From Alistipes sp. (GTDB lineage: Bacteria; Bacteroidota; Bacteroidia; Bacteroidales; Rikenellaceae): a stretch of DNA of 64,000 nt. The stretch covers positions 56,738 to 120,737 of the forward strand of contig JAFZFP010000018.1 in the NCBI GenBank assembly GCA_017555905.1. The letters run 5' to 3'. The translations under genes and the position numbers were made by a program. The notes below the pieces were generated by a model. It worked only from the letters and a program-made list of their open reading frames with translations, had not been told where the DNA came from and ran no database searches. How positions within the stretch are numbered: position 1 is the first letter of the stretch; every line of letters begins with the position of its first letter. Of this stretch, positions 27,663 to 36,915 are shown one piece after another.

Positions 27663-27703
27663 TGACATTTTGTCACTTTTTCAGGCGTGGCACATAGTTT
27701 GCC
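27663..27703 (+). promoter_or_regulatory. Sigma-54-type promoter of htpG with an upstream inverted repeat
   Basis: TGGCAC-N5-TTGCC at 27688-27703 matches the sigma-54 consensus, with GG at -24 and GC at -12 exactly 12 bp apart. Twelve bases upstream is the perfect inverted repeat TGACA-TTT-TGTCA (27663-27675). No TAnnTTTG element occurs between here and the ATG at 27759. Expected transcript start is near 27714. Confidence 0.65.
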
Positions 27704-27758
27704 TCCCAACAAAGAGGTTATAAAACAGAAACGTAACAACTAATAACAAATAACAACT

Positions 27759-29816
27759 ATGAGAAGTGGAAAAATTGGGGTAACAACAGAGAATATATTC
27801 CCCGTAATTAAGAAATTTCTTTACTCCGACCACGAAATTTTCTTGCGAGAGTTGATCTCGAATGCTGTGGATGCCACACAAAAACTAAAGACCCTCGCTT
27901 CGAAGGGTGAAGCAAACGTAGAACTCGGCGACCTAACAATCCGCGTAGATGTAGATAGCGAGGCTAAGGTATTGACTATCACCGATAGAGGTATCGGTAT
28001 GTCTATCGACGAGGTAGATCGCTACATCAACCAAATCGCCTTCTCGGGTGCTGAGGAGTTTATGGCAAAATACAAGGATCAGGCTATCATCGGCCACTTC
28101 GGTTTGGGCTTCTACTCTTCGTTTATGGTAGCCGACAAAGTGGAGATCTTCTCGCAGTCGTTCAACACCGAGGCAAAGAGCGTTCACTGGAGTTGCACAG
28201 GCTCTCCAGAGTTCGAGATGGAGGAGTTGGAGGAGAGACTTGAGCGTGGTACTCGCATCGTGCTACACCTCTCGGAGGATTGTAAGGAGTATGCAGAGCG
28301 TAACGAGATTAGTTCGCTCCTTCGTAAATACTGCCATTTTCTCCCTATTCCTATTGCCTTTGGCAAGAAGCAGGAGTGGAAGGATGGCAAATATGTAGAT
28401 ACTGCCGAGGATAACATCATTAACGACACCACCCCACTTTGGACTCGCAAGCCTTCGGAGATTACCATCGAGGAGTACAAGGCCTTCTACGCTGACCTCT
28501 ACCCCACAAGCGAAGAGCCACTCTTCTACATTCACCTTAATATCGACTATCCGTTCAACCTAACGGGAATTTTGTATTTCCCTAAGTTGCACTCTAACTT
28601 CGATATTCAGCGCAACCGCATACAGTTATACTCTAACCAAGTATTTGTTACTGACGAGGTTAATGGTATTGTTCCTGAGTACTTGACACTCCTTCACGGT
28701 GTTATCGACTCGCCAGACATTCCGCTCAACGTGTCACGTAGCTACCTTCAGAGCGACTCTAACGTCAAGAAGATTTCAAGCTACATCACCCGTAAGGTTG
28801 CGGATCGTCTCCAGGAGTTGTTCAACACTATGCGCCCCGACTACGAGGCTAAGTGGGACGATCTAAAAATCTTTATCCAGTACGGTATCCTCACCGACGA
28901 GAAGTTTGCTGAGAAGGCTCACGGCTTTATGCTTTGGAAGTCTATCGAGGGCAAATACTACACCTCTGAGGAGTACACCGAGAAGGTGAAGGAGGCGCAG
29001 ACAGATAAGGATGGCTTTACTATTATGCTCTACGTAGATGACGTGGTAGGAAAGAATGCCTTCGTGGAGGCTGCCAAGGCCAAGGGTTACGACATCCTTG
29101 AGATGAATGGCCAACTCGACAATCACTACGTTCAGTACTACGAGTCGAAGAACGAGAAGATTCGTTTTGTGCGTGTAGATAGCGACGTTGTGGAGAACCT
29201 AATCCGCAAGGAGGAGCGTATGTCGATGTCTCTCTCTTCTGAGCAGCAGCAGATTATGCGCCCTGTATTTGAGAGTCAGATGCCTAACGACGAGAAGATA
29301 AACTACCATATCTCGTTCGAGGGTATGGCCGTAGATGCTGCCCCAGTGGTGATCACACAGAACGAGTTTATGCGCCGTATGAAGGAGATGGCAGCAACAA
29401 GTGGTGGCGATATGAGCCGTTTCTATGGTCAGATGCCCGACAACTTCACCATCACCGTAAATGGCAACCACCCTATCGTTCTCGACATACTCAGCGAGGT
29501 GGAGAGCGCCTACGGAGATAAGTTGCGCACCATAAATAAGAAGATCTCTGCTGCCGAGCAGGAGGAGAGTCGCTTCGAGGAGACTATCAAGGATAAGAAG
29601 GCCGAGGAGTTGAGTTCGGAGGAGAAGGAGATGCAGGAGAGCCTCTCTAAGCGCATCACAGAACTCCGCGTGGAGCGTGACACTCGTCTCGAGGAGATTG
29701 GTCGCGAGAACCGCAAGGTGCGTCAGATTATCGATTTAGCCCTCCTTTCCAACGGTATGCTCAAGGGCAAGAACCTTACCGACTTTATCCAGCGAAGCAT
29801 CTCGTTGATTGAGTAG
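27759..29816 (+). CDS. htpG: Chaperone HtpG (bacterial Hsp90)
   Basis: 685 residues, the usual Bacteroidota length. The N-terminal GHKL ATPase carries ELISNAVDA (about 32-40), DRGIGM, and the lid GHFGLGFYSSFMVA. The middle domain has the conserved NVSRSYLQSD, and the C-terminal dimerisation domain contains a charged helical stretch (AEQEESRFEETIKDKKAEE). It refolds client proteins under stress. The gene stands alone, with a sigma-54-type promoter and a strong terminator. Confidence 0.97.
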   Translation: MRSGKIGVTTENIFPVIKKFLYSDHEIFLRELISNAVDATQKLKTLASKGEANVELGDLTIRVDVDSEAKVLTITDRGIGMSIDEVDRYINQIAFSGAEEFMAKYKDQAIIGHFGLGFYSSFMVADKVEIFSQSFNTEAKSVHWSCTGSPEFEMEELEERLERGTRIVLHLSEDCKEYAERNEISSLLRKYCHFLPIPIAFGKKQEWKDGKYVDTAEDNIINDTTPLWTRKPSEITIEEYKAFYADLYPTSEEPLFYIHLNIDYPFNLTGILYFPKLHSNFDIQRNRIQLYSNQVFVTDEVNGIVPEYLTLLHGVIDSPDIPLNVSRSYLQSDSNVKKISSYITRKVADRLQELFNTMRPDYEAKWDDLKIFIQYGILTDEKFAEKAHGFMLWKSIEGKYYTSEEYTEKVKEAQTDKDGFTIMLYVDDVVGKNAFVEAAKAKGYDILEMNGQLDNHYVQYYESKNEKIRFVRVDSDVVENLIRKEERMSMSLSSEQQQIMRPVFESQMPNDEKINYHISFEGMAVDAAPVVITQNEFMRRMKEMAATSGGDMSRFYGQMPDNFTITVNGNHPIVLDILSEVESAYGDKLRTINKKISAAEQEESRFEETIKDKKAEELSSEEKEMQESLSKRITELRVERDTRLEEIGRENRKVRQIIDLALLSNGMLKGKNLTDFIQRSISLIE

Positions 29817-29838
29817 TAACCGTTAAATAATGCAACAA

Positions 29839-29878
29839 AAAAAAGTAATGATGCTCTTTCGGGCATCATTACTTTTTT
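29839..29878. terminator. Bidirectional terminator between htpG and the transporter
   Basis: A perfect 16-bp stem (29839-29854 with 29863-29878) with A-tract and T-tract arms between convergent genes. Confidence 0.92.
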
Positions 29879-29896
29879 ACTCTATATAAGTCCTTG

Positions 29897-31603
29897 CTAC
29901 AACGCCATAAGCATAAGCAACTGCGCTGTCAATACTCGCAAGAACATAACTACTGGATATACCGTAGCGTAACTTACAGCAGGCATATCGTTACCTGATG
30001 ATGCACTTGCAAAGCCCAAGGCTGGAGGATCGGTCATAGAACCAGCCATCAGACCCATAATAGTATAGTAGTTGAGTTTAAACTTAAGACGTGCCAAGAG
30101 GGCTACCAATACCAATGGCAGTACGGTGATGATAACACCATAGCCAATCCACTTGTAACCACCACCAACGATAGCATCTACGAAGCCATCACCAGCACCG
30201 ATACCTACCGCTGCAAGGAACATTGCAAGACCAATCTCACGCAACATAAGGTTAGCACTCATAGTGGTATAAGTCACGAGATGGAAGTGTGGACCAAAGC
30301 GACCCAAGAGGATTGCAATGATAAGTGGACCACCTGCAAGACCCAACTTAACGGGCTGTGGCACATTCATCAAAGGCAATGAGCCGAGCAACACACCCAA
30401 CGCAATACCGATAAATACGGGCAAGAGGTTTGGATGGTCGAGTTTCTTGAGTGAGTTACCAAGCACCTTCTCGGCCTGAGCAACAGCAGCCTCAGGACCT
30501 ACAACCATAACCTTATCACCTACCTGCAACTCCATACCCTGATAAGGGATAAGATCGACACCTGCACGGTGAACACGTGTGATGTTGATACCATAGCGAG
30601 TTCTGAGGCGCAAATCCGAGAACTTCTTTCCGTTAATCTCCTCACGTGTGATAAGGATTCGACGAGATACCAAAGGTGTAGACTGCATAGCCGTAGCACC
30701 CCACTCGTCAGCGGTCATCTCCACTGGCTTACCGAAGAATGCCAAGATAGCCTCGCTATCCTCCTCTGTACAGATGATACGGAGACGGTCACCAACAGTG
30801 AGTTTAGAATTACCATCGGCCATAACAATCTCGCCAGACTGGTGCATTACGCGCGACACTACGAATTGTCGGTTAATAAGCATATGTGCAACAGCGATAG
30901 TCTTACCCTCCAACATAGTGTTGTTGAACTCCACAGAGTAGCGATGTGGGAGGTTTGTCTCGTTGCTCAACGCTGCAAGACCTTCGTCCTCCTTCTTGAA
31001 GTCCACGCGCAACACATAGCGCATAATGATAATTGTGGCGATGATGCCGACAACGCCCAATGGGTATGCCACAGCGTAACCCAACGAAATGGAGTCTGCG
31101 ATTGCAGGGTTAGCCATACCTGAGTCGGCATAGGCCTGCTGTGCAGCACCAAGACCTGGTGTGTTGGTTACCGCACCCGAAAGGACACCCACCATTGTTG
31201 GGAGTGGCTCGCCTGTGATGAGGTGCAACACATAGGTTGTAGTCACGCCAAGCAAGATAACCAAAGCGGCCAAACTGATTAGTTTCAAACCTCCGCTCTT
31301 GAGCGACGAGAAGAAACCTGGTCCTACCTGTAGACCAATGAAGAATACAAAGAGTATCAAACCGAACTCCTTGATGAAGTGCAACGTGTCGTGGTGGATA
31401 GTTCCTGAATCGAGGAAGTGTCCGAAGGCAATACCCGTGAAGAGAATCCACGTCATACCGAGTGAAATGCCCTTAATCTTTATGCGGCTGAAGGCAATAC
31501 CCGAAGCAATCACCGCTGCCAACACAAATACTGTGTGAGCAATAGATGGATGCGAAGGATCACCACTACCCATAACGACGACCTTGAGCCAATCTAAATT
31601 CAT
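29897..31603 (-). CDS. AspT/YidE-type putative transporter with two TrkA-C domains
   Basis: 568 residues. Two membrane blocks (about 20-190 and 385-568) flank a soluble middle with two TrkA-C (RCK-C) folds; the second includes GMELQVGDKVMVVG. The glycine-rich repeats GVLSGAVTNTPGLGAAQQA and GLMAGSMTDPPALGFA, one in each half, identify the aspartate:alanine exchanger family (AAE). Family members exchange small dicarboxylic or amino acids; the substrate here is unknown. The soluble domains may bind a nucleotide such as c-di-AMP, as in other TrkA-C proteins (inference). Confidence 0.88.
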   Translation of the reverse strand: MNLDWLKVVVMGSGDPSHPSIAHTVFVLAAVIASGIAFSRIKIKGISLGMTWILFTGIAFGHFLDSGTIHHDTLHFIKEFGLILFVFFIGLQVGPGFFSSLKSGGLKLISLAALVILLGVTTTYVLHLITGEPLPTMVGVLSGAVTNTPGLGAAQQAYADSGMANPAIADSISLGYAVAYPLGVVGIIATIIIMRYVLRVDFKKEDEGLAALSNETNLPHRYSVEFNNTMLEGKTIAVAHMLINRQFVVSRVMHQSGEIVMADGNSKLTVGDRLRIICTEEDSEAILAFFGKPVEMTADEWGATAMQSTPLVSRRILITREEINGKKFSDLRLRTRYGINITRVHRAGVDLIPYQGMELQVGDKVMVVGPEAAVAQAEKVLGNSLKKLDHPNLLPVFIGIALGVLLGSLPLMNVPQPVKLGLAGGPLIIAILLGRFGPHFHLVTYTTMSANLMLREIGLAMFLAAVGIGAGDGFVDAIVGGGYKWIGYGVIITVLPLVLVALLARLKFKLNYYTIMGLMAGSMTDPPALGFASASSGNDMPAVSYATVYPVVMFLRVLTAQLLMLMAL

Positions 31604-31655
31604 AATTTATAAATGTTTGGGTTATTATAATTTCGTTTATGTAAAAAATCTCGGG

Positions 31656-31663
31656 CAAAGATA
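31656..31663 (-). promoter_or_regulatory. -7 element (TATCTTTG) of the transporter gene
   Basis: A perfect -7 box 53 bp before the ATG. The sequence at the -33 spacing is only TTTA. Confidence 0.55.
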
Positions 31664-31888
31664 CAATTAGTTATTCAATAATTAAAGTTTTATGCCAATA
31701 AAATAACTAAAACCCTCCTTTTCGCCCCCCTCACAACTTAAAAGAGATTGGTCTACACTCTGCTTTTCCACTCTATGATTGTCCTTTTTTCGCCCCACAA
31801 GTCTAAACAATAATAAGACACGCACCCTGTCGCCACATATATAAATAGTAGATATAGGTATGTATAAAGGTGTGATATTGATGATTTT

Positions 31889-31919
31889 TTTGTTGGTTAA
31901 AATAAATTTATTACCTTTG
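31889..31919 (+). promoter_or_regulatory. Consensus promoter of efp
   Basis: TTTG at 31889-31892 and TTACCTTTG (TACCTTTG at 31912-31919) with an exact 19-bp spacer. Confidence 0.85.
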
Positions 31920-31986
31920 TGCGGTTGTAGCGTAAGGTTACACTTCTACTAAAGATATATAATTTAACTATAAAACAATATTTAGT

Positions 31987-32559
31987 ATGACTATTACAGC
32001 ATCTGACATTAAGATTGGTATGTGCGTAGAGATGGACGGTAAGACCTTTATCGTTGTAGATTTCCAGCACTGCAAGCCAGGTAAGGGCCCTGCATTCGTT
32101 CGTTCAAAGCTCAAGAACCTCGAGAACGGTAACGTACTCGACAAGACTTTCTCTTCAGTATCACAGAAGATCGAGCAGGTACGTGTTGAGCGTCGCCCAT
32201 ATCAGTTCACATACGAGGATGACCTCGGCGCACACTTTATGCACACCGAGACCTTCGAGGAGATCAATATCGACAAGAACCTTATCAACAACTCAGACCT
32301 TATGGCTGATGGCCAGATTGTCGAGGTTATGTTCCACACTGAGAAGGAGACCGTTCTTTCAGCTGAGTTGCCTCCAATCGTTGATATGGAGGTTACATAC
32401 ACTGAGCCAGGCGTTCGTGGCGATACCGCTTCAACAAACTCACTCAAGGCTGCTACCGTAAACACTGGTGCAACTATCAAGGTACCTTTGTTCATCAACA
32501 CTGGCGACAAGATCCGCGTTGATACCCGCACCCGTGAGTACTACGAGCGTATTAAGTAA
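31987..32559 (+). CDS. efp: Elongation factor P
   Basis: 190 residues with the three beta-barrel domains of EF-P. It relieves ribosomes stalled at consecutive prolines. The tip loop KPGKGPAF keeps the lysine that is modified in E. coli and Bacillus; whether it is modified here cannot be told, and no modification enzyme gene is in the window. The conserved C-terminal signature (INTGDKIRVDTRTREYYER) is intact. Single gene with consensus promoter and strong terminator. Confidence 0.98.
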   Translation: MTITASDIKIGMCVEMDGKTFIVVDFQHCKPGKGPAFVRSKLKNLENGNVLDKTFSSVSQKIEQVRVERRPYQFTYEDDLGAHFMHTETFEEINIDKNLINNSDLMADGQIVEVMFHTEKETVLSAELPPIVDMEVTYTEPGVRGDTASTNSLKAATVNTGATIKVPLFINTGDKIRVDTRTREYYERIK

Positions 32560-32583
32560 TTAAGCGCTGTAGCGATTCAAATA

Positions 32584-32617
32584 AAGGCGTGTCCAAATCG
32601 GACACGCCTTATTGTTT
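32584..32617 (+). terminator. Intrinsic terminator of efp
   Basis: An 11-bp perfect stem (AAGGCGTGTCC with GGACACGCCTT) followed by ATTGTTTT. Confidence 0.88.
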
Positions 32618-32656
32618 TAATGATGTGGTTATACTACTCGCCCCCTACTCCTCCCA

Positions 32657-32701
32657 CAAAAAAAACTATCGCCCGAAGGTATGAAACCTTTCGGGCGATA
32701 G
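32657..32701 (-). terminator. Intrinsic terminator of the DPP IV operon
   Basis: Minus strand: a 15-bp stem with one bulge (CTATCGCCCGAA with TTCGGGCGATAG) and an 8-base T-run. Confidence 0.9.
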
Positions 32702-32722
32702 AGTCTATTTAGGGCAACTGGC

Positions 32723-34852
32723 CTACAAATTTGCAAGACAGTAGTCCACCATCTTCTGACGGATATTCACCATATCGTCGGGACGCATAGAGTGGTTCTG
32801 GTCTGGATAGACCATCATATCGTACTGCTTACCCGCACGGTTCAAGGCACGACACATCTCCATAGCGTTCTGGAAGTGTACGTTATCATCTGCAGTACCG
32901 TGGATAATCAACAAACGGGTGTTGAGGCTGAGGCGGTCAGCAAAATTGATTGGTGAGTTATTGTCGTAGCCCTCAGGGTTATCCTGTGGAAGGCCGTTAT
33001 AGATCTCGGTATAGATCGAGTCGTAGTAGCGCCAAGAGGTCACAGGAGCAACGGCAATAGCAGTCTTGAAGAGACCATCGCCCTTAAGTGCGCAACCCAA
33101 AGCCATAAAACCACCATAAGACCAACCATAGATACCCAAGCGTGAAGCATCAACGAAAGGTTGTGCCGCAAGATGGCGAGCAAACGAGAGTTGATCCTCA
33201 ACCTCGGCATAGCCCAGGTTGCCGTATGTAACCTTCTTATACTCCTCGCCACGGTAGCCAGTACCACGAGCATCGCAACAAGCAACGATATAACCATTAC
33301 GTGCCAAGGTCTCCTCCCAGTCGGTTGTCCAACGATTAGCAATCTCCTGAGAGCCTGGGCCTGAATACTGGGTCATAAGGACTGGATACTGCTTATTCGC
33401 ATCGAAATTCTCAGGGTAGATAAGGAAGTACTGCAACTCATCGCCACGCTCGGTGGTAAACGTAGCATATACGCGCTGGTATGGAGGCTCTACAGTTGCT
33501 GGCTCATCAATCATCAACGAGCGCACAAGTTTACCTTTATTATTATATACCGCAGCCGTTGGGTAGCAGTTAGTAGCCGAATGCTCGGCAGCGAAATAAC
33601 TCATATCTGCTGATGGGAATACTCGCCAATAACCGGGCTTCGAAAGCAAGCACTTCTTATCGCTACCATCGAGGTTGATGGTGTACAAGTGGCGCTCCAA
33701 AGGTGACTGCTCGGTAGACATATAGTAGAGGCTCTTCATATTAGGTGCCATACCAACAAAGTTGGTAACCTCCCACTCACCCTCTGTAATGGCATTGAGA
33801 CGACCCTCAGCGATAGAGTGCAAGTAGAGGTGGAACCAACCTGTAGTGATCTCCTCCCGAACGATGAATCGGTCGCCATCGATGAAGGTAACGGTCTTAT
33901 CGTTAGGACGCTCGACATAGCGCTCATCCTGCTCGTCGTAGATAACACGCTGTGAACCATCCTCGGCAACGAGGACTACCTCGAAGTGATTCTGGAGGCG
34001 ATTCACTCTGTAGTAAAAGAGTGCGCCAGCAGGGGTATAGCCGATACGTGGAATATATTGGTCGGTCTCCTCGCCAGTATCTACCTGACGAGTCTCGCCA
34101 GTAGCGATATTATAGACGTGGAGTGTAACGATAGAGTTCTCATCACCAGCCTTAGGATACTTGAAGCGGTAGGCTGTGTTGTAGAGTTTATTATCGAAAC
34201 GCATCATCTCGAACTCCTTAACTCGGCTCTCGTCAAACTTCAAGTAGGCAATCTCCGAACCATCAGGAGAGAACTCATAGGCCTTCGTAAAGCCATACTC
34301 CTCCTCATATACCCAGTCGGTAGTACCGTTGATGATATGGTTCCAATTACCATCGTCAGTAATATTGAAGATGTCGTTGGTCACGAGGTTGTAGAGGAAG
34401 ATATCGTTACGGTAGGACATAGCCAAGTAGCGAGAGTCGGGCGAGAAGCATACGTCACGAACATCGTCGATACGAATCTTCGAGCCATCAGGACACGCTA
34501 CATAGTAGTCCGAAATATATGAGTGGCGATAGATCTCCTCACGTGGCGACTCACCATCCCACATCTCATAGAGCGCCATAGTGCCATCTGGCGACTTAGC
34601 GTACGACATAATGAGATTCTCGGCCGTAAATACTACCGTACCATTAGAGGGCTTCTTATAGTCGAAGAGGAGAACTTCACGACCACGCAACTCCATATAT
34701 TGGTCAGTACCTTCGGCAGGAGTGAGGCTCTGAGGCGCAATATACTCTGGCGCACTCTGCGCTCTACTCTCGACCATCTCCAAATAACTAACCTGTGCCG
34801 AAGCAGTAACAACCGCTCCAAACAGGGCTAAAATAGACAAGATTTTTTTCAT
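32723..34852 (-). CDS. Dipeptidyl peptidase IV (S9B), exported
   Basis: 709 residues with a signal peptide (MKKILSILALFGAVVTASAQ). An N-terminal beta-propeller carries the double-Glu motif DWVYEEEYGF that binds the substrate amino terminus, which separates DPP IV from other prolyl oligopeptidases. The C-terminal alpha/beta hydrolase has the nucleophile S578 in GWSYGG, with Asp (GTADDNVH) and His (DQNHSM) downstream. It removes X-Pro or X-Ala dipeptides in the periplasm. It is the last gene after a LysM glucosaminidase and an unknown protein (gaps 28 and 32 bases). Confidence 0.94.
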   Translation of the reverse strand: MKKILSILALFGAVVTASAQVSYLEMVESRAQSAPEYIAPQSLTPAEGTDQYMELRGREVLLFDYKKPSNGTVVFTAENLIMSYAKSPDGTMALYEMWDGESPREEIYRHSYISDYYVACPDGSKIRIDDVRDVCFSPDSRYLAMSYRNDIFLYNLVTNDIFNITDDGNWNHIINGTTDWVYEEEYGFTKAYEFSPDGSEIAYLKFDESRVKEFEMMRFDNKLYNTAYRFKYPKAGDENSIVTLHVYNIATGETRQVDTGEETDQYIPRIGYTPAGALFYYRVNRLQNHFEVVLVAEDGSQRVIYDEQDERYVERPNDKTVTFIDGDRFIVREEITTGWFHLYLHSIAEGRLNAITEGEWEVTNFVGMAPNMKSLYYMSTEQSPLERHLYTINLDGSDKKCLLSKPGYWRVFPSADMSYFAAEHSATNCYPTAAVYNNKGKLVRSLMIDEPATVEPPYQRVYATFTTERGDELQYFLIYPENFDANKQYPVLMTQYSGPGSQEIANRWTTDWEETLARNGYIVACCDARGTGYRGEEYKKVTYGNLGYAEVEDQLSFARHLAAQPFVDASRLGIYGWSYGGFMALGCALKGDGLFKTAIAVAPVTSWRYYDSIYTEIYNGLPQDNPEGYDNNSPINFADRLSLNTRLLIIHGTADDNVHFQNAMEMCRALNRAGKQYDMMVYPDQNHSMRPDDMVNIRQKMVDYCLANL

Positions 34853-34884
34853 AGTAGTTTATCGGTTTTATATTTATCGTCGGG

Positions 34885-35565
34885 TTAAATATCATCTATC
34901 GAGAAGTCGTAACTTAGACGCTTACCAGTAGTAAACTTCGAGTTATCGAGTTTCGAGTTGAACTGATCGACAGTGACACGTATATTCTCCTCGTAGGGCG
35001 GCATCAATAGGTCGAAATTGAGGGCGTAGTTTATAGCCGTCTCGATGATTGCCACCAACGACTCTCTATCAATCTTGCGACTGCCAAAGGCCATTGGGCG
35101 CACCAAAGTCTGACGCTTACCCTCCACAAAGAAGGCCTTCTCGCGGTTGATAAAGATGCGACCAATGAGGTAACCCTCGTCGGCATTACGGTTGTACTTC
35201 AACGAGTCAGAGAGGAAGTTATAGATGTTGATAACGCCAATGTAGGAGTTATCTCTATCCTGCTGGACATAGCCATTCTGCCAGATGATATGATTAGAGT
35301 CGAACTCGAAGATGTCGGTGTGCATCTGGAATAGCAAGATGTCGCTAGCAACCTGAAGTTGTGCCTCGAACTTACCTCTATCGCGGTACTCGATACGCAC
35401 ACGGCGGTCGAGTTTTCCGTCGAGTTCATCATCTATCTCAGAAGCCATCTCGAACAAGGTCTCCTTGAGTTCGTTGAAGGTAGAGAAGGTGTTATCAAAA
35501 ATCTGCTGTTTCAGAGTAGATTTCTTAACTATCGACTCCAAAATTTTCTCTCGTAATGTACTCAT
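34885..35565 (-). CDS. Conserved protein of unknown function
   Basis: 226 residues, soluble, without a signal peptide. I do not recognise the family. An N-terminal helical region (to about residue 50, rich in Glu and Asp) is followed by an alpha/beta body with IFEFDSNHIIWQNGYVQQD, GRIFINREKAFFVEGKRQ and a C-terminal stretch. The gene lies between an exported glucosaminidase and DPP IV with short gaps, so the three are probably cotranscribed, but nothing shows a shared function. Confidence 0.75.
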   Translation of the reverse strand: MSTLREKILESIVKKSTLKQQIFDNTFSTFNELKETLFEMASEIDDELDGKLDRRVRIEYRDRGKFEAQLQVASDILLFQMHTDIFEFDSNHIIWQNGYVQQDRDNSYIGVINIYNFLSDSLKYNRNADEGYLIGRIFINREKAFFVEGKRQTLVRPMAFGSRKIDRESLVAIIETAINYALNFDLLMPPYEENIRVTVDQFNSKLDNSKFTTGKRLSYDFSIDDI

Positions 35566-35593
35566 ACACTATATCTTAATTTATTTTCGTTCA

Positions 35594-36697
35594 CTATCGT
35601 AGGCGAATCGACTGGCCAATAACGAGTTTTTCCTCAGGGTGGATTCTATTCAACTTGGCCAACTGCTGAAGGCGGATACCATAGAGTTGCGACAACTGGT
35701 AGAGGGTCTCACCATCAGCCACGCGGTGCAACATATCGTTACCACTCCAACGTGATGCCTTGCGCTCGATATATACCACATCACCCTCGTTAGGCTCTAC
35801 ACCCTTCGATACATCGTTGAACTTACGGAGGGTTGCAGGGGCGATGTCAAACAACTCGCCAAGACGCTCATAGTTGTCTCCCTCCTTAGCCACAATGTAG
35901 TGTGCGCCATTAGTGAGATAGACATTATAGCCCTTATGCGAATTTATCGTTACTCGGAAGTTGTTAGGGTCGATACCCTTATCGGCATAGGCCTTGGTTG
36001 CATCCTTTACGGTCTCCTCCGCTGGTGCCTGCTCCTCGTGAGGCTCATCACTTGTCGAAGGCTCCTTATTCGACTCAACCAATGATGCGAACTCCTTAGC
36101 CATATACTCATCATACTTTGCGATACCATTCTTCTGGTCGAGGAGCCCTAAATTATAACGCTCGATAAGCGAGATTAGGCGCTCGGCATAGTCGGGGGCT
36201 GTAGCATAACCAGCCGTTTTAAGTCCCTTAGCCCAACTCTTATAGTCGTCGATATCGTAGGCGAATAGGAACTCATAGCGCTTTCCCTCACTGAGGAATT
36301 CGGCGTGATCCTCGAACGAAGCCTCCACCGTATCGTAAACACGGAAGCAGTCGTCGGGGTTATCGTCGGAGTGAATAATGGTCTTTCCAGTCCACGACTT
36401 CTTACACTTAATGCAGAAATGGTTGTTTGCCACACGTGCAAGGTAGCCATTTCCGAAGCCCGACTCAAGGATAGCCTGAGCCATAGTGATACTTGCGGGA
36501 ATACCATAAATCTCCATATTATCCACCGCCGTAGTGCGCCATTTATAGATATACTCCTCGGGAGTCATCTTCTCCCACTGCTCGGTTGGAGCAAGTTCCT
36601 TTCCCTTTTCTGGCTCTGCTACTTGCGCCCAGAGTGGAGCAATGGTGCAGACAACAAGGGTGATGGTTAATATCGATATCTTCGCGGTTTGATTCAT
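35594..36697 (-). CDS. Exported glucosaminidase (GH73-like) with two LysM domains
   Basis: 367 residues with a signal peptide ending near AQVAEP. The catalytic domain (about 45-195) has SITMAQAILESGFGNGYLA, where Glu is the expected acid, and NNHFCIKCKKSW, typical of the FlgJ/GH73 N-acetylglucosaminidases. A low-complexity Glu/Ala linker follows. Two LysM modules lie at about 260-315 (HYIVAKEGDNYERLGELF) and 322-367 (HRVADGETLYQLSQLYG), which bind peptidoglycan. It probably trims cell-wall glycan strands in the periplasm. Its promoter at 36738-36731 makes it the first gene of a three-gene operon. Confidence 0.92.
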   Translation of the reverse strand: MNQTAKISILTITLVVCTIAPLWAQVAEPEKGKELAPTEQWEKMTPEEYIYKWRTTAVDNMEIYGIPASITMAQAILESGFGNGYLARVANNHFCIKCKKSWTGKTIIHSDDNPDDCFRVYDTVEASFEDHAEFLSEGKRYEFLFAYDIDDYKSWAKGLKTAGYATAPDYAERLISLIERYNLGLLDQKNGIAKYDEYMAKEFASLVESNKEPSTSDEPHEEQAPAEETVKDATKAYADKGIDPNNFRVTINSHKGYNVYLTNGAHYIVAKEGDNYERLGELFDIAPATLRKFNDVSKGVEPNEGDVVYIERKASRWSGNDMLHRVADGETLYQLSQLYGIRLQQLAKLNRIHPEEKLVIGQSIRLR

Positions 36698-36730
36698 ATC
36701 CGTTGTTCTATGTTAGGGTATACTTTTTTG

Positions 36731-36738
36731 CAAAGATA
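36731..36738 (-). promoter_or_regulatory. -7 element (TATCTTTG) of the glucosaminidase operon
   Basis: A perfect minus-strand -7 box 34 bp before the ATG; no clear TTTG at -33. Confidence 0.6.
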
Positions 36739-36832
36739 CAAAAAGGAGCGGTAATATAAAAGTATATGAGTCGCTTTTTGTGGCAAGAATTGATATTTTA
36801 GTTGATAAAAGCGCAGTTTTTTCGGTGACAAT

Positions 36833-36880
36833 AAAACAAGAGTGCTGGCATAGGCCCATCAAAGCCATACGCCAGCACCC
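36833..36880 (-). terminator. Intrinsic terminator of the adk-TPM-lemA cluster
   Basis: Minus strand: stem GTGCTGGC(GTATGGC) with (GCCTAT)GCCAGCAC, followed by CTTGTTTTAT, 38 bases past the lemA stop. Confidence 0.8.
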
Positions 36881-36915
36881 TTAAATCTTAGATTTAATAG
36901 CGACCAAACAAGTGG

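Larger units (their letters stand above)
31604..31986. other. 383-base intergenic region between divergent genes
   Basis: A/T-rich and without a convincing open frame or RNA gene. It holds a TATCTTTG element on the minus strand (31663-31656) for the transporter and the efp promoter at 31889-31919. Bases 31690-31880 show no feature I can name. Confidence 0.7.
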
